Counted from the first letter of the stretch, positions 22,395-31,069 are shown. The stretch: DNA of 45,865 nucleotides from Candidatus Krumholzibacteriota bacterium (GCA_030609325.1 JAUWCL010000027.1:1-45865), one strand, 5' to 3'. The notes: generated by a model not told the origin, from the sequence alone. Numbers and translations are program-made.

Positions 22395-22952
22395 ATGGGC
22401 TTATTATCAATAGTGGCGTTTTTTGCCTTCATCTACTGGTTGAGCAACAGGCTCAGCCGAACGGCCCCCATGCCGTCTGTGAATCCGTGGCGCAGGGGCA
22501 TATCCACGGAAAAGCTCATCGAGCTGCACGATTCGTGTGATTTCCTGGTAATCGGTCAGATTGAATATCTCGAAAACATCGATGTCGAGAGAAACGTGAT
22601 GAGAGAAAGGCATAAACTCGTAGAGGTCCATCTCGACGTCAGGGTAGAACTCCCTGAGGAAATGCAGGATGACGAGGTAGTTATCAATTCCTGCTATTTC
22701 ATGCAACCGGGTAGCCTAAGTGAGAACACGAAATCGGCAGTGGTACATCCCGAACTGAATGACACGGTCTGCCTTGGATTGTTCATGAGATCGGTGAAAA
22801 ACGGTGTCTTCTATCTCGGATCGAACAATCCCTTCTACAGGATCAGAAACGATGACTGGTTGTCATACACCAGGAGAAGCTGGATCGATCTTATCCCGGC
22901 GGAGAAACCGATCATCGGTGATTTTACCGATTCCGGCTCCAGTATCCACTAG
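22395..22952 (+). CDS. Membrane-anchored protein of unknown function
   Basis: 185 aa. One N-terminal hydrophobic segment (LLSIVAFFAFIYWLS) is followed by a soluble beta-rich domain: SCDFLVIGQIEYLENIDVER, KLVEVHLDVRVELPEEM, DDEVVINSCYFMQPGS, DTVCLGLFMRSVKNGVFYLG, and an acidic tail (GDFTDSGSSIH). The pattern of strands resembles small OB-like or lipocalin-like sensor domains, but no family is recognised. It is probably periplasmic and tethered to the inner membrane. It has its own strong promoter. Confidence 0.65.
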   Translation: MGLLSIVAFFAFIYWLSNRLSRTAPMPSVNPWRRGISTEKLIELHDSCDFLVIGQIEYLENIDVERNVMRERHKLVEVHLDVRVELPEEMQDDEVVINSCYFMQPGSLSENTKSAVVHPELNDTVCLGLFMRSVKNGVFYLGSNNPFYRIRNDDWLSYTRRSWIDLIPAEKPIIGDFTDSGSSIH

Positions 22953-23164
22953 AGATTCAATCATGCTATCCATCCAGTGCAAGTTTCAGTAGTAATTCCT
23001 GCGGGAATGTCGTAAAAGCTTTGTTGTTTCATGACTTACCAGCAGCATCTCCGCTCCACCTGCGGAAGTTGTGTCTGTGCAGAAACGAAAACAGGATCCG
23101 GGCGCGGAGAGACCAGGTGGATCAGAAAGCCGGTTTGCAGCAGACCAGGGCAGTCAGCAATCGC

Positions 23165-23788
23165 ATGGACAGGAAGCTCGATCTGAAGAAGGAATACCGG
23201 GAACTGTATAGTCCTCCCGGCAAGGATCCTGTGGTCGTCGAGGTTCCTCCCCTGAAATATCTCATGATAGACGGGATCGACGCCGAGCCTGAGAGCGAGG
23301 CTTTCCAGAACGCCATACAGACGCTCTTCAGTGTCTCATACAAGACGAAATTTATATCGAAGAAACAGCTCGGATCGGACTACGTGGTCATACCGCTGGA
23401 GGGATTATGGTGGGCGGATAAAATGAACGACTTTACCGCCGGAAAGAAAGAGACCTGGCGCTGGACCCTCATGATCCACCAGCCCGGATTCGTCACCCCC
23501 GAGATGATAGACGGTGCGAAAGACGCATCGGGAGGCAAGGCGCCGGCGGAATCTCTCGAAAAACTCCGGCTGGAGGAACTGCACGAAGATCTGTCAGCCC
23601 AGATCATGCATATCGGTCCGTATTCGGAGGAGCACGGCAACATCATGAAGATCCACGAGCTCATACGCAGCGAAGGTGGGAGCTTCGAGGGAAAGACGCA
23701 GAAGCACCATGAGATCTACCTCAGTGACTTCAGAAAAACGGTACCCGAAAGGCTCAAAACTGTTTTAAGACAGCCGTTCGTCAGATAG
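23165..23788 (+). CDS. GyrI-like small-molecule-binding domain protein
   Basis: About 207 aa. It matches the SOUL/GyrI-like family seen as stand-alone proteins: MDRKLDLKKEYRELYSP, EVPPLKYLMIDGIDAEPESE, then FQNAIQTLFSVSYKTKF, YVVIPLEGLWW, TWRWTLMIHQPGFV, IMHIGPYSEEHGNI and HHEIYLSDFRKTVPERL. Such domains bind hydrophobic cations or drugs and some hydrolyse them; specificity cannot be read here. Start at 23165 matches the family N-terminus, but its ribosome site is weak; the frame to 23021 is probably non-coding. Confidence 0.85.
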   Translation: MDRKLDLKKEYRELYSPPGKDPVVVEVPPLKYLMIDGIDAEPESEAFQNAIQTLFSVSYKTKFISKKQLGSDYVVIPLEGLWWADKMNDFTAGKKETWRWTLMIHQPGFVTPEMIDGAKDASGGKAPAESLEKLRLEELHEDLSAQIMHIGPYSEEHGNIMKIHELIRSEGGSFEGKTQKHHEIYLSDFRKTVPERLKTVLRQPFVR

Positions 23789-23930
23789 AATATCTCCATG
23801 AAGTGGATACTGAGTGATCCTGCACTTCGCGCTGACCCTGATACTGTTTGTCGCTGCCCTGCTGACGGGAAGGGGTCGGATAAAGAATGGCGAAAAAGAC
23901 GATTTCAGAACGGTGAGGGGGTAGACAGGT

Positions 23931-24491
23931 ATGACCGACAGGAACAGGTCGATTGCCGGTTCGACGATCATTCTGTCAACGACTTTCGTATTGAGCATTC
24001 TGCTGGCCGTGCTGCGCAAGGGACCGAGCGCATTCTCCAATCTCAGCCTTGCCTGCATGTTCGTTATCTTCTGTTTCGCAGGCACCGTTTTCTATTCTGT
24101 CCTGAAGTACCGCGGTACGCGCGATATGGTGTTCTCCGTGTTCATAGTGACGTTCGTACATCTTCTCGTTTTCAGGTTTACCGAGCCGAGATACTTTATC
24201 GAATTCTTCCTGTACTATGCGGTGCTTGGTACCGCTGTGCTGATCTACCATGAAGCGATTATCCCCCGCATGAGCCGGGTCAGGATCGGAAAATTCATGC
24301 TGCTGGCCGCGCTTATCGTGGTTATCTATTCGACCGTAACGGTCCTCGCGTTACTCTTCTCCAGCGGTCGAAGCCTGTCACAAAGCCTTATCAGTATTAT
24401 ATCCGTTCACACCCTTACCGGTATCACACTCGGCCTCGGGCTCGAAATCGGGGAACTGCTGATCGAGAAGTTACTGCCAGAGCCCCTGTAA
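23931..24491 (+). CDS. Integral membrane protein of unknown function
   Basis: 186 aa with about five predicted membrane spans (STTFVLSILLAVL, ACMFVIFCFAGTVFY, MVFSVFIVTFVHLLVF, FFLYYAVLGTAVLIY, KFMLLAALIVVIYSTVTVLA and a C-terminal amphipathic segment). No family recognised; loops are short and there is no catalytic motif. A GGGGG-rich stretch (GAGGGGGTAGACAGGT) lies before the ATG. No nearby gene suggests a function. Confidence 0.7.
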   Translation: MTDRNRSIAGSTIILSTTFVLSILLAVLRKGPSAFSNLSLACMFVIFCFAGTVFYSVLKYRGTRDMVFSVFIVTFVHLLVFRFTEPRYFIEFFLYYAVLGTAVLIYHEAIIPRMSRVRIGKFMLLAALIVVIYSTVTVLALLFSSGRSLSQSLISIISVHTLTGITLGLGLEIGELLIEKLLPEPL

Positions 24492-24503
24492 AGGTGATTG
24501 GAT

Positions 24504-24605
24504 ATGTCCGGACACATACCGACCAGGCTTGCCAGACGTGAAGCTCCGGGGATTCTGCTGGCTGTAATTATGACCGCCGCTCATGGTACATGGTCAGCAG
24601 CTTAA
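24504..24605 (+). CDS. Possible 33-aa peptide in otherwise empty gap
   Basis: MSGHIPTRLARRE followed by a short hydrophobic run (APGILLAVIMTAA). AAGGTG lies 7 nt before the ATG. Nothing else is evident between 24492 and 24803. It could equally be chance or a gene remnant. Confidence 0.25.
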   Translation: MSGHIPTRLARREAPGILLAVIMTAAHGTWSAA

Positions 24606-24803
24606 GATAGGCGATGACGGATCGACGAAGGTATAAACGAGGTTACAGATATCGAGAAAAGGGTAACTGCTAAATGGGATAAACCTGGCGCTTTGCGGGA
24701 TGCCGGCGGCATGGTACAATACTCCCTGCCGTTCAATAAGCATTGAGAACCGGATACCTGCTCGAGATCGATGCTCCAGAACCGAAAAGGATCGTTAGAT
24801 GTC

Positions 24804-25133
24804 ATGAAGAAACAGGCAGTAATCATCTCCCTGATGCTGATAATGACGGGATGCAGCGGAGAGTACGCGCAGGACGAGGCGCAGCGCATAAACACCCTCA
24901 GTGAGGAGGATAATCCGGAGATCACCATATCGAGGGACATGCTGGCCGCAGCCTTGAAATACGATATCGACCGGTTCGTCAAGAGGAACCGCCCAAAGCT
25001 CGAGGTTCACAAGTTTTCCGAATGGACCATATACTGCAAGGACAAGGATAGGAACTCGATACCGGGCGAGACATTCACGCTGGAAAGGATCGTCGGGATA
25101 TGGCGGGTGACAGGCACGAGAATGACATCGTGA
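24804..25133 (+). CDS. Small lipoprotein
   Basis: About 109 aa. MKKQAVIISLMLIMTGC is a clear lipoprotein signal (lipobox IMTGC, Cys17). The mature part is acidic then basic: EYAQDEAQRINTLSEEDNPE, LKYDIDRFVKRNRPKLEVH, and ends FTLERIVGIWRVTGTRM, suggesting a small globular envelope protein. No family recognised. AAGGA lies 12 nt upstream of the chosen ATG; an upstream frame from 24771 is less likely because it would bury the signal peptide. Confidence 0.7.
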   Translation: MKKQAVIISLMLIMTGCSGEYAQDEAQRINTLSEEDNPEITISRDMLAAALKYDIDRFVKRNRPKLEVHKFSEWTIYCKDKDRNSIPGETFTLERIVGIWRVTGTRMTS

Positions 25134-25165
25134 ACCGCCGCATTCCGTAACTGACCGGGTGACTT

Positions 25166-25481
25166 GTGGAACAACCGACGCTCGAGACATAAAGGCTGTT
25201 CCTCCGTCCATTCGTGGACGGTGACGCGCCACGGATAGCGGAACTCGCCGGTGACGCGGAGATAGCAGTAACGACCATAAGGATCCCGCATCTCTACACG
25301 GCCGGGATGGCGTCCGAATGGATCAGCACGCACCAGGCGATCCGCGACGGAGGCGGCTGCAAGACTGCTGGGATACGTGTTCACCGTCCTGAGACTTCAT
25401 AAGGTCGCCTATACGGCATGCTGGACACCGAGTACGAGTAGATTGAAGCCGGTCTGCAAAGGAGCGGATGATGTACTGTAG
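25166..25481 (+). pseudogene. Degraded RimJ/RimL-like GNAT acetyltransferase
   Basis: Reading from a GTG at 25166 gives VEQPTLET-stop-RLFLRPFVDGDAPRIAELA, then IAVTTIRIPHLYTAGMASEW: the typical GNAT start (LETERLxLRPF...DA..IxxLAGD) with TAA (25190-25192) replacing the Glu codon. After STHQAIRDG, homology shifts to the next frame (EAAARLLGYVFTVLRLHKV, then TPSTSRL), matching the C-terminal GNAT helix and strand. About 60 middle codons are gone. So there is one nonsense codon, one internal deletion and one frameshift. The relic ends inside the start of the next gene. Confidence 0.75.
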
Positions 25482-26133
25482 AAAATGCGGCGTATTGAAT
25501 TCTGACGACGGTAATTACTGCGGAAAGTGCGGCAGCCCGCTGCGTGACTCCGTCGTATCGTCACAGTCGATCGGTAAGGATGCCGGCAGTGATTCCCTGA
25601 ACGTTCCGCCTACGCCGCGGAGTACGGTGAAACCGCCTCCGCCGCCTGCTGTGCCGCCGGGCCATACACGGATGGCCCCGCCGCCGTCAGTCCGTCCGTA
25701 CTACGCTGGATTCTGGAAGAGATTCGCCGCCTATTTCATCGACAAGATCATCCTCTGCTTCATCGGAACTATGATGATGCTGGTCGTGGCTGCCATCGTG
25801 GGAGTGCCGATGGGGCTTTCAGGTGTCGACGAGGACATCATTGCACCGCTGGTACTGATATACTTTGGAATCACCGAGTTCCTGCTCCACTGGCTCTACC
25901 ACACGGTACTCGAAAGCTCCGGCAGGCAAGCCACCCTGGGAAAGATGGCCATGGGTATAGTGGTCACCGACATGGAAGGTGGACGGATCTTGTTCGGCAG
26001 GGCCAACGGCCGGTTCTGGTCGAAGATCATGTCCGGGCTGTTTTTCTCGATAGGATTTATTATCACGGGATTCACAGAGAGGAAGCAGGCACTTCACGAT
26101 CTGATTGCGGCGACCCTCGTTGTCAACAGATGA
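25471..26133 (+). CDS. Zinc-ribbon RDD-family membrane protein
   Basis: About 220 aa. N-terminal zinc ribbon (CRKCG, CGKCG), a long Pro-rich linker (~45-70), then an RDD domain: YAGFWKRFAAYFIDKIILCF with the family Arg/Asp pair, two hydrophobic spans, GRQATLGKMAMGIVVTD, and the final ALHDLIAATLVVNR. RDD proteins are integral membrane proteins, some linked to Na+/H+ exchange; the role here is unknown. AAGGAG lies 6 nt before the second ATG (25471), preferred over the ATG at 25468. It is a second protein with the ribbon-membrane plan seen at 6209. Confidence 0.85.
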   Translation: MYCRKCGVLNSDDGNYCGKCGSPLRDSVVSSQSIGKDAGSDSLNVPPTPRSTVKPPPPPAVPPGHTRMAPPPSVRPYYAGFWKRFAAYFIDKIILCFIGTMMMLVVAAIVGVPMGLSGVDEDIIAPLVLIYFGITEFLLHWLYHTVLESSGRQATLGKMAMGIVVTDMEGGRILFGRANGRFWSKIMSGLFFSIGFIITGFTERKQALHDLIAATLVVNR

Positions 26134-26155
26134 ACCTTAAAACAAGCGAGTGACG

Positions 26156-26938
26156 ATGAAGTCTGAAAAACACGGCGATGATAGGCGAGCCCCGGCGATA
26201 TTATCGCTCATTCTCCTGCTGATCATGCTTTTGCCGTTGACGGGGTGTGTCCCCCTCCCCGAAACGTACGATCTCGGCGAATACGAGGGAGACGTTTCCA
26301 TCTTCGACGATGTCGAGGAAGCGGAGCAGATAGCTCTCTACCTGGACGACGATGTTGTTCTGAACAGGTTTCTGCTGAAGAGGGTCTTCTATGACATCAC
26401 CCTGATCAGGGGCGCGTTCGGCAGGGAGATCGAAGCGGTGGTATACATCAGGTTCAAGCCGCCCTGCAAGGACGGCAGGATCATGATCGTATTCGACGAG
26501 GAGACTTTCCCGACCGTGCTCGCCGGCGAATACGTGGAATGGACCGAACTCAACGACCGATACCTGCCTTACGACGTCAAGACGGTCAACAAGCTAAGGA
26601 AGGTCTATCTCTATTTCGATGGCCTGCTCGATTACCGTGCGCTGGCGGGCAGATACGCAGAGCTTACGAACGTCACGTCCGCGACGTGCGTCGGGCCGGT
26701 AGGCGACTCGCCGAACATATATTCCCGCAGGACGGACACCGGCATCGACTACCTTTTCAGAGACGCCTGGGGAACCTGCTCGGCGGGGTGCTTGAGCAAC
26801 GAGTTTTACTACTTCGTATGTGAGAACGACGACGCTGTCTATGTCGGACACTGGAACCCCCAGGAACGAACGAAACCTCCCGAGTGGTGGCCGACGGCGA
26901 AAAAGTGCCTTCCGAAGGAACTCAGGGAGCAATTCTGA
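26156..26938 (+). CDS. Lipoprotein of unknown function
   Basis: About 260 aa. A hydrophobic segment (ILSLILLLIMLLPLTGC) ends in a lipobox. The mature domain is mixed alpha/beta with Cys pairs: FYDITLIRGAFGREIEAVVYIRF, GRIMIVFDEETFPTV, TSATCVGPVGDSPNIY, GTCSAGCLSNEFYYFVCEN, and a basic tail. No family recognised; probably periplasmic or outer-membrane anchored. Start ATG 26156 is chosen over GTG 26150. It follows the RDD gene by 22 bp and is likely co-transcribed. Confidence 0.65.
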   Translation: MKSEKHGDDRRAPAILSLILLLIMLLPLTGCVPLPETYDLGEYEGDVSIFDDVEEAEQIALYLDDDVVLNRFLLKRVFYDITLIRGAFGREIEAVVYIRFKPPCKDGRIMIVFDEETFPTVLAGEYVEWTELNDRYLPYDVKTVNKLRKVYLYFDGLLDYRALAGRYAELTNVTSATCVGPVGDSPNIYSRRTDTGIDYLFRDAWGTCSAGCLSNEFYYFVCENDDAVYVGHWNPQERTKPPEWWPTAKKCLPKELREQF

Positions 26939-27014
26939 TCATGAAACTTTTCATTCATCATAAGTATTCAGGGCGAGAAGATTCTTCAGTGACGGCGATT
27001 GGAGGAGCACCGGC

Positions 27015-27266
27015 ATGTAATCCCGCCCGGGACTCGACCTGAATACGAGAGAACTGGCTGCGATCGCAGCGCTGACCGCTATGGGCGACTGCGAGCCGCA
27101 GCTGCGCGTGCATATACACGCCGTCCTCAATCTCGGATGCTCCAGGCAGGAGGTCGTGGAGGTGATCCTGCAGATGAGCGTGTACGCAGGATTTCCCAAG
27201 TCGATCAACGCGATGTTCGCCGCAAAGAACGTGTTCGAGAAAAGAAGATCCGGGGGAAAAATCTGA
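27015..27266 (+). pseudogene. Carboxymuconolactone-decarboxylase-like gene with stop at codon 2
   Basis: GGAGGAG stands 7 nt before an ATG at 27015 that is followed at once by TAA. The same frame then encodes [40 protein letters not shown] and [20 protein letters not shown], a good match to the C-terminal three quarters of gamma-CMD-family proteins, where MYSRPGLD or VYSRPGLD is expected. One base change (TAT or TAC to TAA) would explain it. Translation might restart at ATG 27081 (61 aa). The upstream half of the domain is missing. Confidence 0.65.
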
Positions 27267-27339
27267 AACCAGTACGCCCGCCGGACGCAGAAAGAAACAG
27301 AAGCGTTAAAGCGGCCGGGTATCGTTCGAGAGGAAAAGT

Positions 27340-27990
27340 ATGAGAAAGATCGCACAATTCGTCCGCAGCAGGGATTTCGTTTTTTGCTCTGTTTTCCTGC
27401 TCGTCCTCCTTTGTATCAGGTCATCGGTATTTGCAAGCTATCACGTGCCGACGGGGTCGATGAATCCCACAATCCTCGAAGGCGATTTCTTCTTCACCAA
27501 CAAGCTCGCCTATAGGCTGAAGGTCCCGTTCACGAAGACCAGCGTATTTGAATGGGGCGTTCCTTCCAGGGGCGAGATGGTCGTCTTCAAGTTCCCGGAG
27601 AACGAGAAGGAGCTGTACACGAAGAGGGTCGTCGGAATCCCGGGCGACATCATCGAGATGCGGGACGGCCGGCTGATCGTAAACGGCCGGGCCGTCGGCC
27701 GCAGAGAGGCAGGCACGAAAGACGGCATATCCCTCTACAGGGAATCGCTCGCCGGCAGGGAATACACTATTCAGCACATTCCGGGGAAAGGGTATATGGC
27801 CGACATGCCGCCGGTCGTGGTGCCAGAAGGATTTATCTTCGTGATGGGCGACAACAGGGATAACAGTTACGACAGCAGGGCGTGGGGATGCCTGCCTATC
27901 GGCAACGTGGAGGGGGAGCTGATCGTAAGATGGTTCTCGTTCGACCTGAAGGCCATGCGCCCGAGATTCGACAGGATAGGATTCATCTGA
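27340..27990 (+). CDS. lepB: Signal peptidase I
   Basis: 216 aa. One N-terminal membrane span (FVFCSVFLLVLLCI) is followed by the catalytic domain facing the periplasm. The Ser nucleophile is in VPTGSMNPT (Ser40) and the general base Lys in YTKRVVGIPGD (Lys95). Box E is MGDNRDNSYDSR. It removes signal peptides from exported proteins. Most bacteria have a longer two-span form; this single-span form is common in Gram-positives and some other phyla. GAGAGGAAAAG lies just before the ATG. It is flanked by gene relics on both sides. Confidence 0.95.
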   Translation: MRKIAQFVRSRDFVFCSVFLLVLLCIRSSVFASYHVPTGSMNPTILEGDFFFTNKLAYRLKVPFTKTSVFEWGVPSRGEMVVFKFPENEKELYTKRVVGIPGDIIEMRDGRLIVNGRAVGRREAGTKDGISLYRESLAGREYTIQHIPGKGYMADMPPVVVPEGFIFVMGDNRDNSYDSRAWGCLPIGNVEGELIVRWFSFDLKAMRPRFDRIGFI

Positions 27991-28003
27991 CAAGCTGGCA
28001 TGA

Positions 28004-28264
28004 TCTCTGAGCCGCTCGATCGCCAGGTCGTTCGGCAAGGAGGGGATCAAGTCGTTCGCCATCGCACCCGGTTATGTCCGCACCCCGATGACCGGGGAGT
28101 ATCTCGACAAGCACGGGGACGTGATGGTGGCCAACGAACTGGCGCTCGACGAGATGACCGATGCGGATGACGTCGCTCCGCTTGTCGCATTCATGGCCTC
28201 GGGCAGGCTCGACCACGCGACCGGCTGCACTATCGATATCAACGGGGGAAGCTACATCCACTGA
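28004..28264 (+). pseudogene. C-terminal fragment of a short-chain dehydrogenase
   Basis: The frame, preceded directly by a stop (28001-28003), reads SLSRSIARSFGKEGIKSFAI-APGYVRTPMTGEYL and ends GCTIDINGGSYIH. This is the part of FabG-type SDR enzymes after the catalytic YxxxK: the helix, the IAPGYVRTPM loop and the final IDINGG strand. The cofactor-binding N-terminal two thirds and any start codon are absent. It lies 14 bp after lepB. Confidence 0.75.
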
Positions 28265-28281
28265 GGATTCAATACGGGGTC

Positions 28282-29616
28282 CTATATATCCCTGAGAAGC
28301 ACGTTTTCCGGCGAATTCTCCATAGAATCGCCGAACGAGTCAATGATGGCGCAGAGTCTGGCAAACTGCGGAGATTCCTTTACAGGAACTTTGCCGCTTC
28401 CGATCTTCTCGAAAGAATCGAGTACGCACTTCACAGAGAAGTAGTTGATATCGCATGCCGGCTGAAATGCCGAATCCTGTCCCTTTTTCCTTTCCGTCTT
28501 GGAGAACAGTCCGGTATCGGTCAGCTCGGAAAGGACCTGCCTGACCAGCCGTACGGGCATCCCGAGGTCCTCGGCGATCTCCACGGCGGTCATGGGCGCC
28601 TCGCCGTCGGCGAATTTCCTGATCACCTTCCAGACTACGGTGAGACCGAGCAGTTTCTTGCTCCGCCAGCTGATATGGAGGGAGTCGATCTCGGACTTGT
28701 ACGTATTTACGTTCTGAATAGCGAACGAGATCTCGGCCCCGAGAAGAATAATCAGCCAGCTCATCTGGATCCATATCAGGAAAAGGGGCAGTGCGGCGAG
28801 GCTTCCGTATATCGCGTTGTATTTCGCCACGCCGATCTGGAAGATCACATATATCCACTGGACGAGTTCGTACAATGTCCCCGCGACGACGGCTGCGAAG
28901 AAAGAGGACTTGAAGCTGACTTTCGTATTTGGAAGCACGATGTAGATGAATGTCAGCAGTCCCCAGATCAGGAGGAAGGGCAGGATATTGAAGAGAAGCC
29001 ACGTCAGCGGGCCCTCTGCTTCCCTGAGGATGGTGTTCGAGAAGAATGCCGTGAACTTGCCGGCGATGAATCCCGACATGCTGCTGTACACGATGAAGCC
29101 GATCGTACACACGATAAGGATCGAGGTATAATCGCTGAACTTCCGAACGATGCTGCGATTCTTGTGGATGTTCCATATATCGTTGAATGCCGCCTCGAAG
29201 TTCCCGAGCACCTTGATAAGGGTATAGAGAAGGATGATCAGTCCGGCGCCTGCGATAACCCCCCCCTGCGTGTTCTCCAGAACCGAATTGGAATATTCGA
29301 CCACTTTGTCGATAGCGAGCCTCTGGCCGGGATAATCATTGTAGAGTGATTCCACGATCACCTTGTCGTATCCGAATCCTTTCGCGACACCGAATACGAT
29401 TGCGACTACGGGGATTATCGAGAGGAGCGTGTAATAGGTCAGCGCTGAGGCCCTGACGTTGCATTTGTCTTCCTGGAAGCCCTTCAGTGAGAGTATGGTT
29501 ATCCTGAGCTGGTTGACGAATATCTGTCTCGCCTTCGACAGGTCCTCGACACGAAGCTTCCAGATGTCAATGGTCAGGAAGGTGATTGCTCTCTTGATCG
29601 TATCTACAGGACTCAT
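28282..29616 (-). CDS. YihY/BrkB-family membrane protein with C-terminal winged helix
   Basis: About 444 aa. The YihY core has six membrane spans with family motifs: VRASALTYYTLLSIIPVVAI, LLYTLIKVLGNFEAAFNDIW, LTFIYIVLPNTKVSFKSSFF, and YGSLAALPLFLIWIQMSWLI-LLGAEISFA. After residue ~310 a cytoplasmic part contains a helix-turn-helix/winged-helix region (MTAVEIAEDLGMPVRLVRQV, LTDTGLFSK) resembling Rrf2 or MarR modules. YihY was once misnamed RNase BN; its function is unclear. Start ATG 29616 (or 29619) follows GGGGGAG; the longer frame to 29874 overlaps the divergent gene and is not used. Confidence 0.85.
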   Translation of the reverse strand: MSPVDTIKRAITFLTIDIWKLRVEDLSKARQIFVNQLRITILSLKGFQEDKCNVRASALTYYTLLSIIPVVAIVFGVAKGFGYDKVIVESLYNDYPGQRLAIDKVVEYSNSVLENTQGGVIAGAGLIILLYTLIKVLGNFEAAFNDIWNIHKNRSIVRKFSDYTSILIVCTIGFIVYSSMSGFIAGKFTAFFSNTILREAEGPLTWLLFNILPFLLIWGLLTFIYIVLPNTKVSFKSSFFAAVVAGTLYELVQWIYVIFQIGVAKYNAIYGSLAALPLFLIWIQMSWLIILLGAEISFAIQNVNTYKSEIDSLHISWRSKKLLGLTVVWKVIRKFADGEAPMTAVEIAEDLGMPVRLVRQVLSELTDTGLFSKTERKKGQDSAFQPACDINYFSVKCVLDSFEKIGSGKVPVKESPQFARLCAIIDSFGDSMENSPENVLLRDI

Positions 29617-29861
29617 CATTCTCCCCCGCAAGACGCCGAACGGTCTTTCGTGTCGAATCATAGGACGAAAGGAACGCCGGGACAAGTCGAATGTGCCGGG
29701 CCGCCGGGTACCGATAATTATTCTGGAAGCGCACTGCCGCGAGCCTATATAATATCGATTCAAGCGATGGAGGATCGTCACATCCTTCATTGAAGCGGAC
29801 CTCATCGTCGCAGCCGCTTTTGCAGCCTCTTCCGAATGGCAGCGCGGACTGGAGCAGGGAC

Positions 29862-30473
29862 ATGTTTGAATCACAGCGGGCCTTCGCGATTTTCTCGATC
29901 ATAGCCGGGGTGATCGTTTGTTTCCGGGGCTACCGCATCTTCAAGGTCGTCCTGGGGATAGCGGGATTCATAGCCGGCGCGGCGCTTTTCTACCATTTCG
30001 GCGCGCACTATACGGCGAACATGATAGTACTCGTGATACTGGCGATTTTCGGAGGGATGATCGGCGCTTCGCTCTCCGTGGCATTTTACTACATCGGGCT
30101 CTTCCTGCTCGGCGCTCTGGCCGGCTGGCAGCTCGGTTTCCTGACAGCAACGGCGATCAACATCGAGTTCGTCGTCATCATCCCGATCATCGCGGCGGCG
30201 ATCACCGGCATCCTCGCCTGCTTTCTCCAGAAACCGATCATCATCATCTCAACAGCGCTGATCGGCGCGTGGAGCGTCGTAACGGGCGGCTTCTATTTCT
30301 TCGGCACGGGTATCATTCCGACCGACCTCTTCCGCGATCCGTTCATGCTGGTCGAAAGCCTTCGCGAGACCAATCCGGTCGTGATACTTGCCTGGATCGC
30401 GCTCAGCATAGCAGGGATGATCTTCCAGATCAGCTGTAGCGGACTGCGAAAGGCCGGCGAGGAAGGGAAATAA
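29862..30473 (+). CDS. DUF4203/TMEM198-like membrane protein
   Basis: About 203 aa with six or seven hydrophobic segments. A repeated Gly-rich pattern (GYRIFKVVLGIAGFIAGAAL, IFGGMIGASLSVAFYY, LLGALAGWQLGFL, ISTALIGAWSVVTGGFYFFG) is typical of the DUF4203 family. No enzymatic motif. GGAGCAGGGAC precedes the ATG. It diverges from yihY, with 245 bp between the two starts. Confidence 0.7.
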   Translation: MFESQRAFAIFSIIAGVIVCFRGYRIFKVVLGIAGFIAGAALFYHFGAHYTANMIVLVILAIFGGMIGASLSVAFYYIGLFLLGALAGWQLGFLTATAINIEFVVIIPIIAAAITGILACFLQKPIIIISTALIGAWSVVTGGFYFFGTGIIPTDLFRDPFMLVESLRETNPVVILAWIALSIAGMIFQISCSGLRKAGEEGK

Positions 30474-30504
30474 AGGATGGAGCACCGAACGAGGCAGGAA
30501 AATA

Positions 30505-30778
30505 CTGCTCGGCCTCGGTGTGATAGAGAATTACTACATGGCCAACAGGTGCTTCCTCGAGGGGGGTGAGCTCCTCGACAGGGTGCACGTGCTCGAAGGA
30601 GTTCCGATCCACCCTGGTCAACGGCCGCTACGATCTTATCTACCCGCCGCTGTTCGCGTTCAGGGTCAACGAGAAACTCCCCGGATCGAATCTTATCATC
30701 GTGGAGAGATCAGGGTACTCGATGGGAGAACTCGAGATCGAGAAAGCGCTTCTCGACGCGGTCCGTGAGTTTGAATAA
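30505..30778 (+). pseudogene. Frameshifted 3' fragment of a proline iminopeptidase-like hydrolase
   Basis: One frame reads IENYYMANRCFLEGGELLDR-VHVLEGVPI and the next TLVNGRYDLIYPPLFAFRVN, then SNLIIVERSGYSMGELEIEK. Together they match the C-terminal end of proline iminopeptidases (ARIENHYF...GIPxxxVxGRYDxxCP), including the catalytic Asp region. The frames join if one C is removed at 30609/30610 (GTTCCGATC-C-ACC). The catalytic Ser domain is missing, and the His region has Gly-Tyr where Gly-His is expected. Confidence 0.7.
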
Positions 30779-30853
30779 TGGAGGCATGAAGATGAGCTGT
30801 AAATTCGTGCTCGGTGCGTACATCAAGTCCTCCACGCAAAAGGAGTAACCGTG

Positions 30854-31069
30854 ATGAAAAGATCAATCGCCGCGACCGCAGCCGTGCTCATGCTGCTCTG
30901 CATTATCTCTGAGGCGGAGGAGACCTCCGACCCCCGGGCGCCGATGAGATTTTTCGAGGGGAAGTGGACCGGAACGGGAGAGGGGAAGTCAGGGATCTCG
31001 ACCACTGACCGGGAATACAAGTTTATCCTCGGCGGCAATTTCATGAACGTCTTCAAGAGAACCAAGTAA
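30854..31069 (+). pseudogene. Truncated heme-binding-domain-like (THAP4/FABP-type) secreted protein
   Basis: A good ribosome site (AAAAGGAG, 8 nt spacing) and signal peptide (MKRSIAATAAVLMLLCI) lead into MRFFEGKWTGTGEGKSGIST and REYKFILGGNFMNVF, the first strands of the small beta-barrel family that normally runs ~150-170 residues. Here the frame stops after 71 residues and I find no continuation in the other frames. The 5' end is intact, so a short protein may still be made. Confidence 0.5.

Noticed and set aside
29617-29874. Longer N-terminus for the YihY gene
   Set aside because: It is Arg/Ser/Cys-rich, lacks family similarity and overlaps the divergent membrane gene; a good ribosome site exists at 29616.
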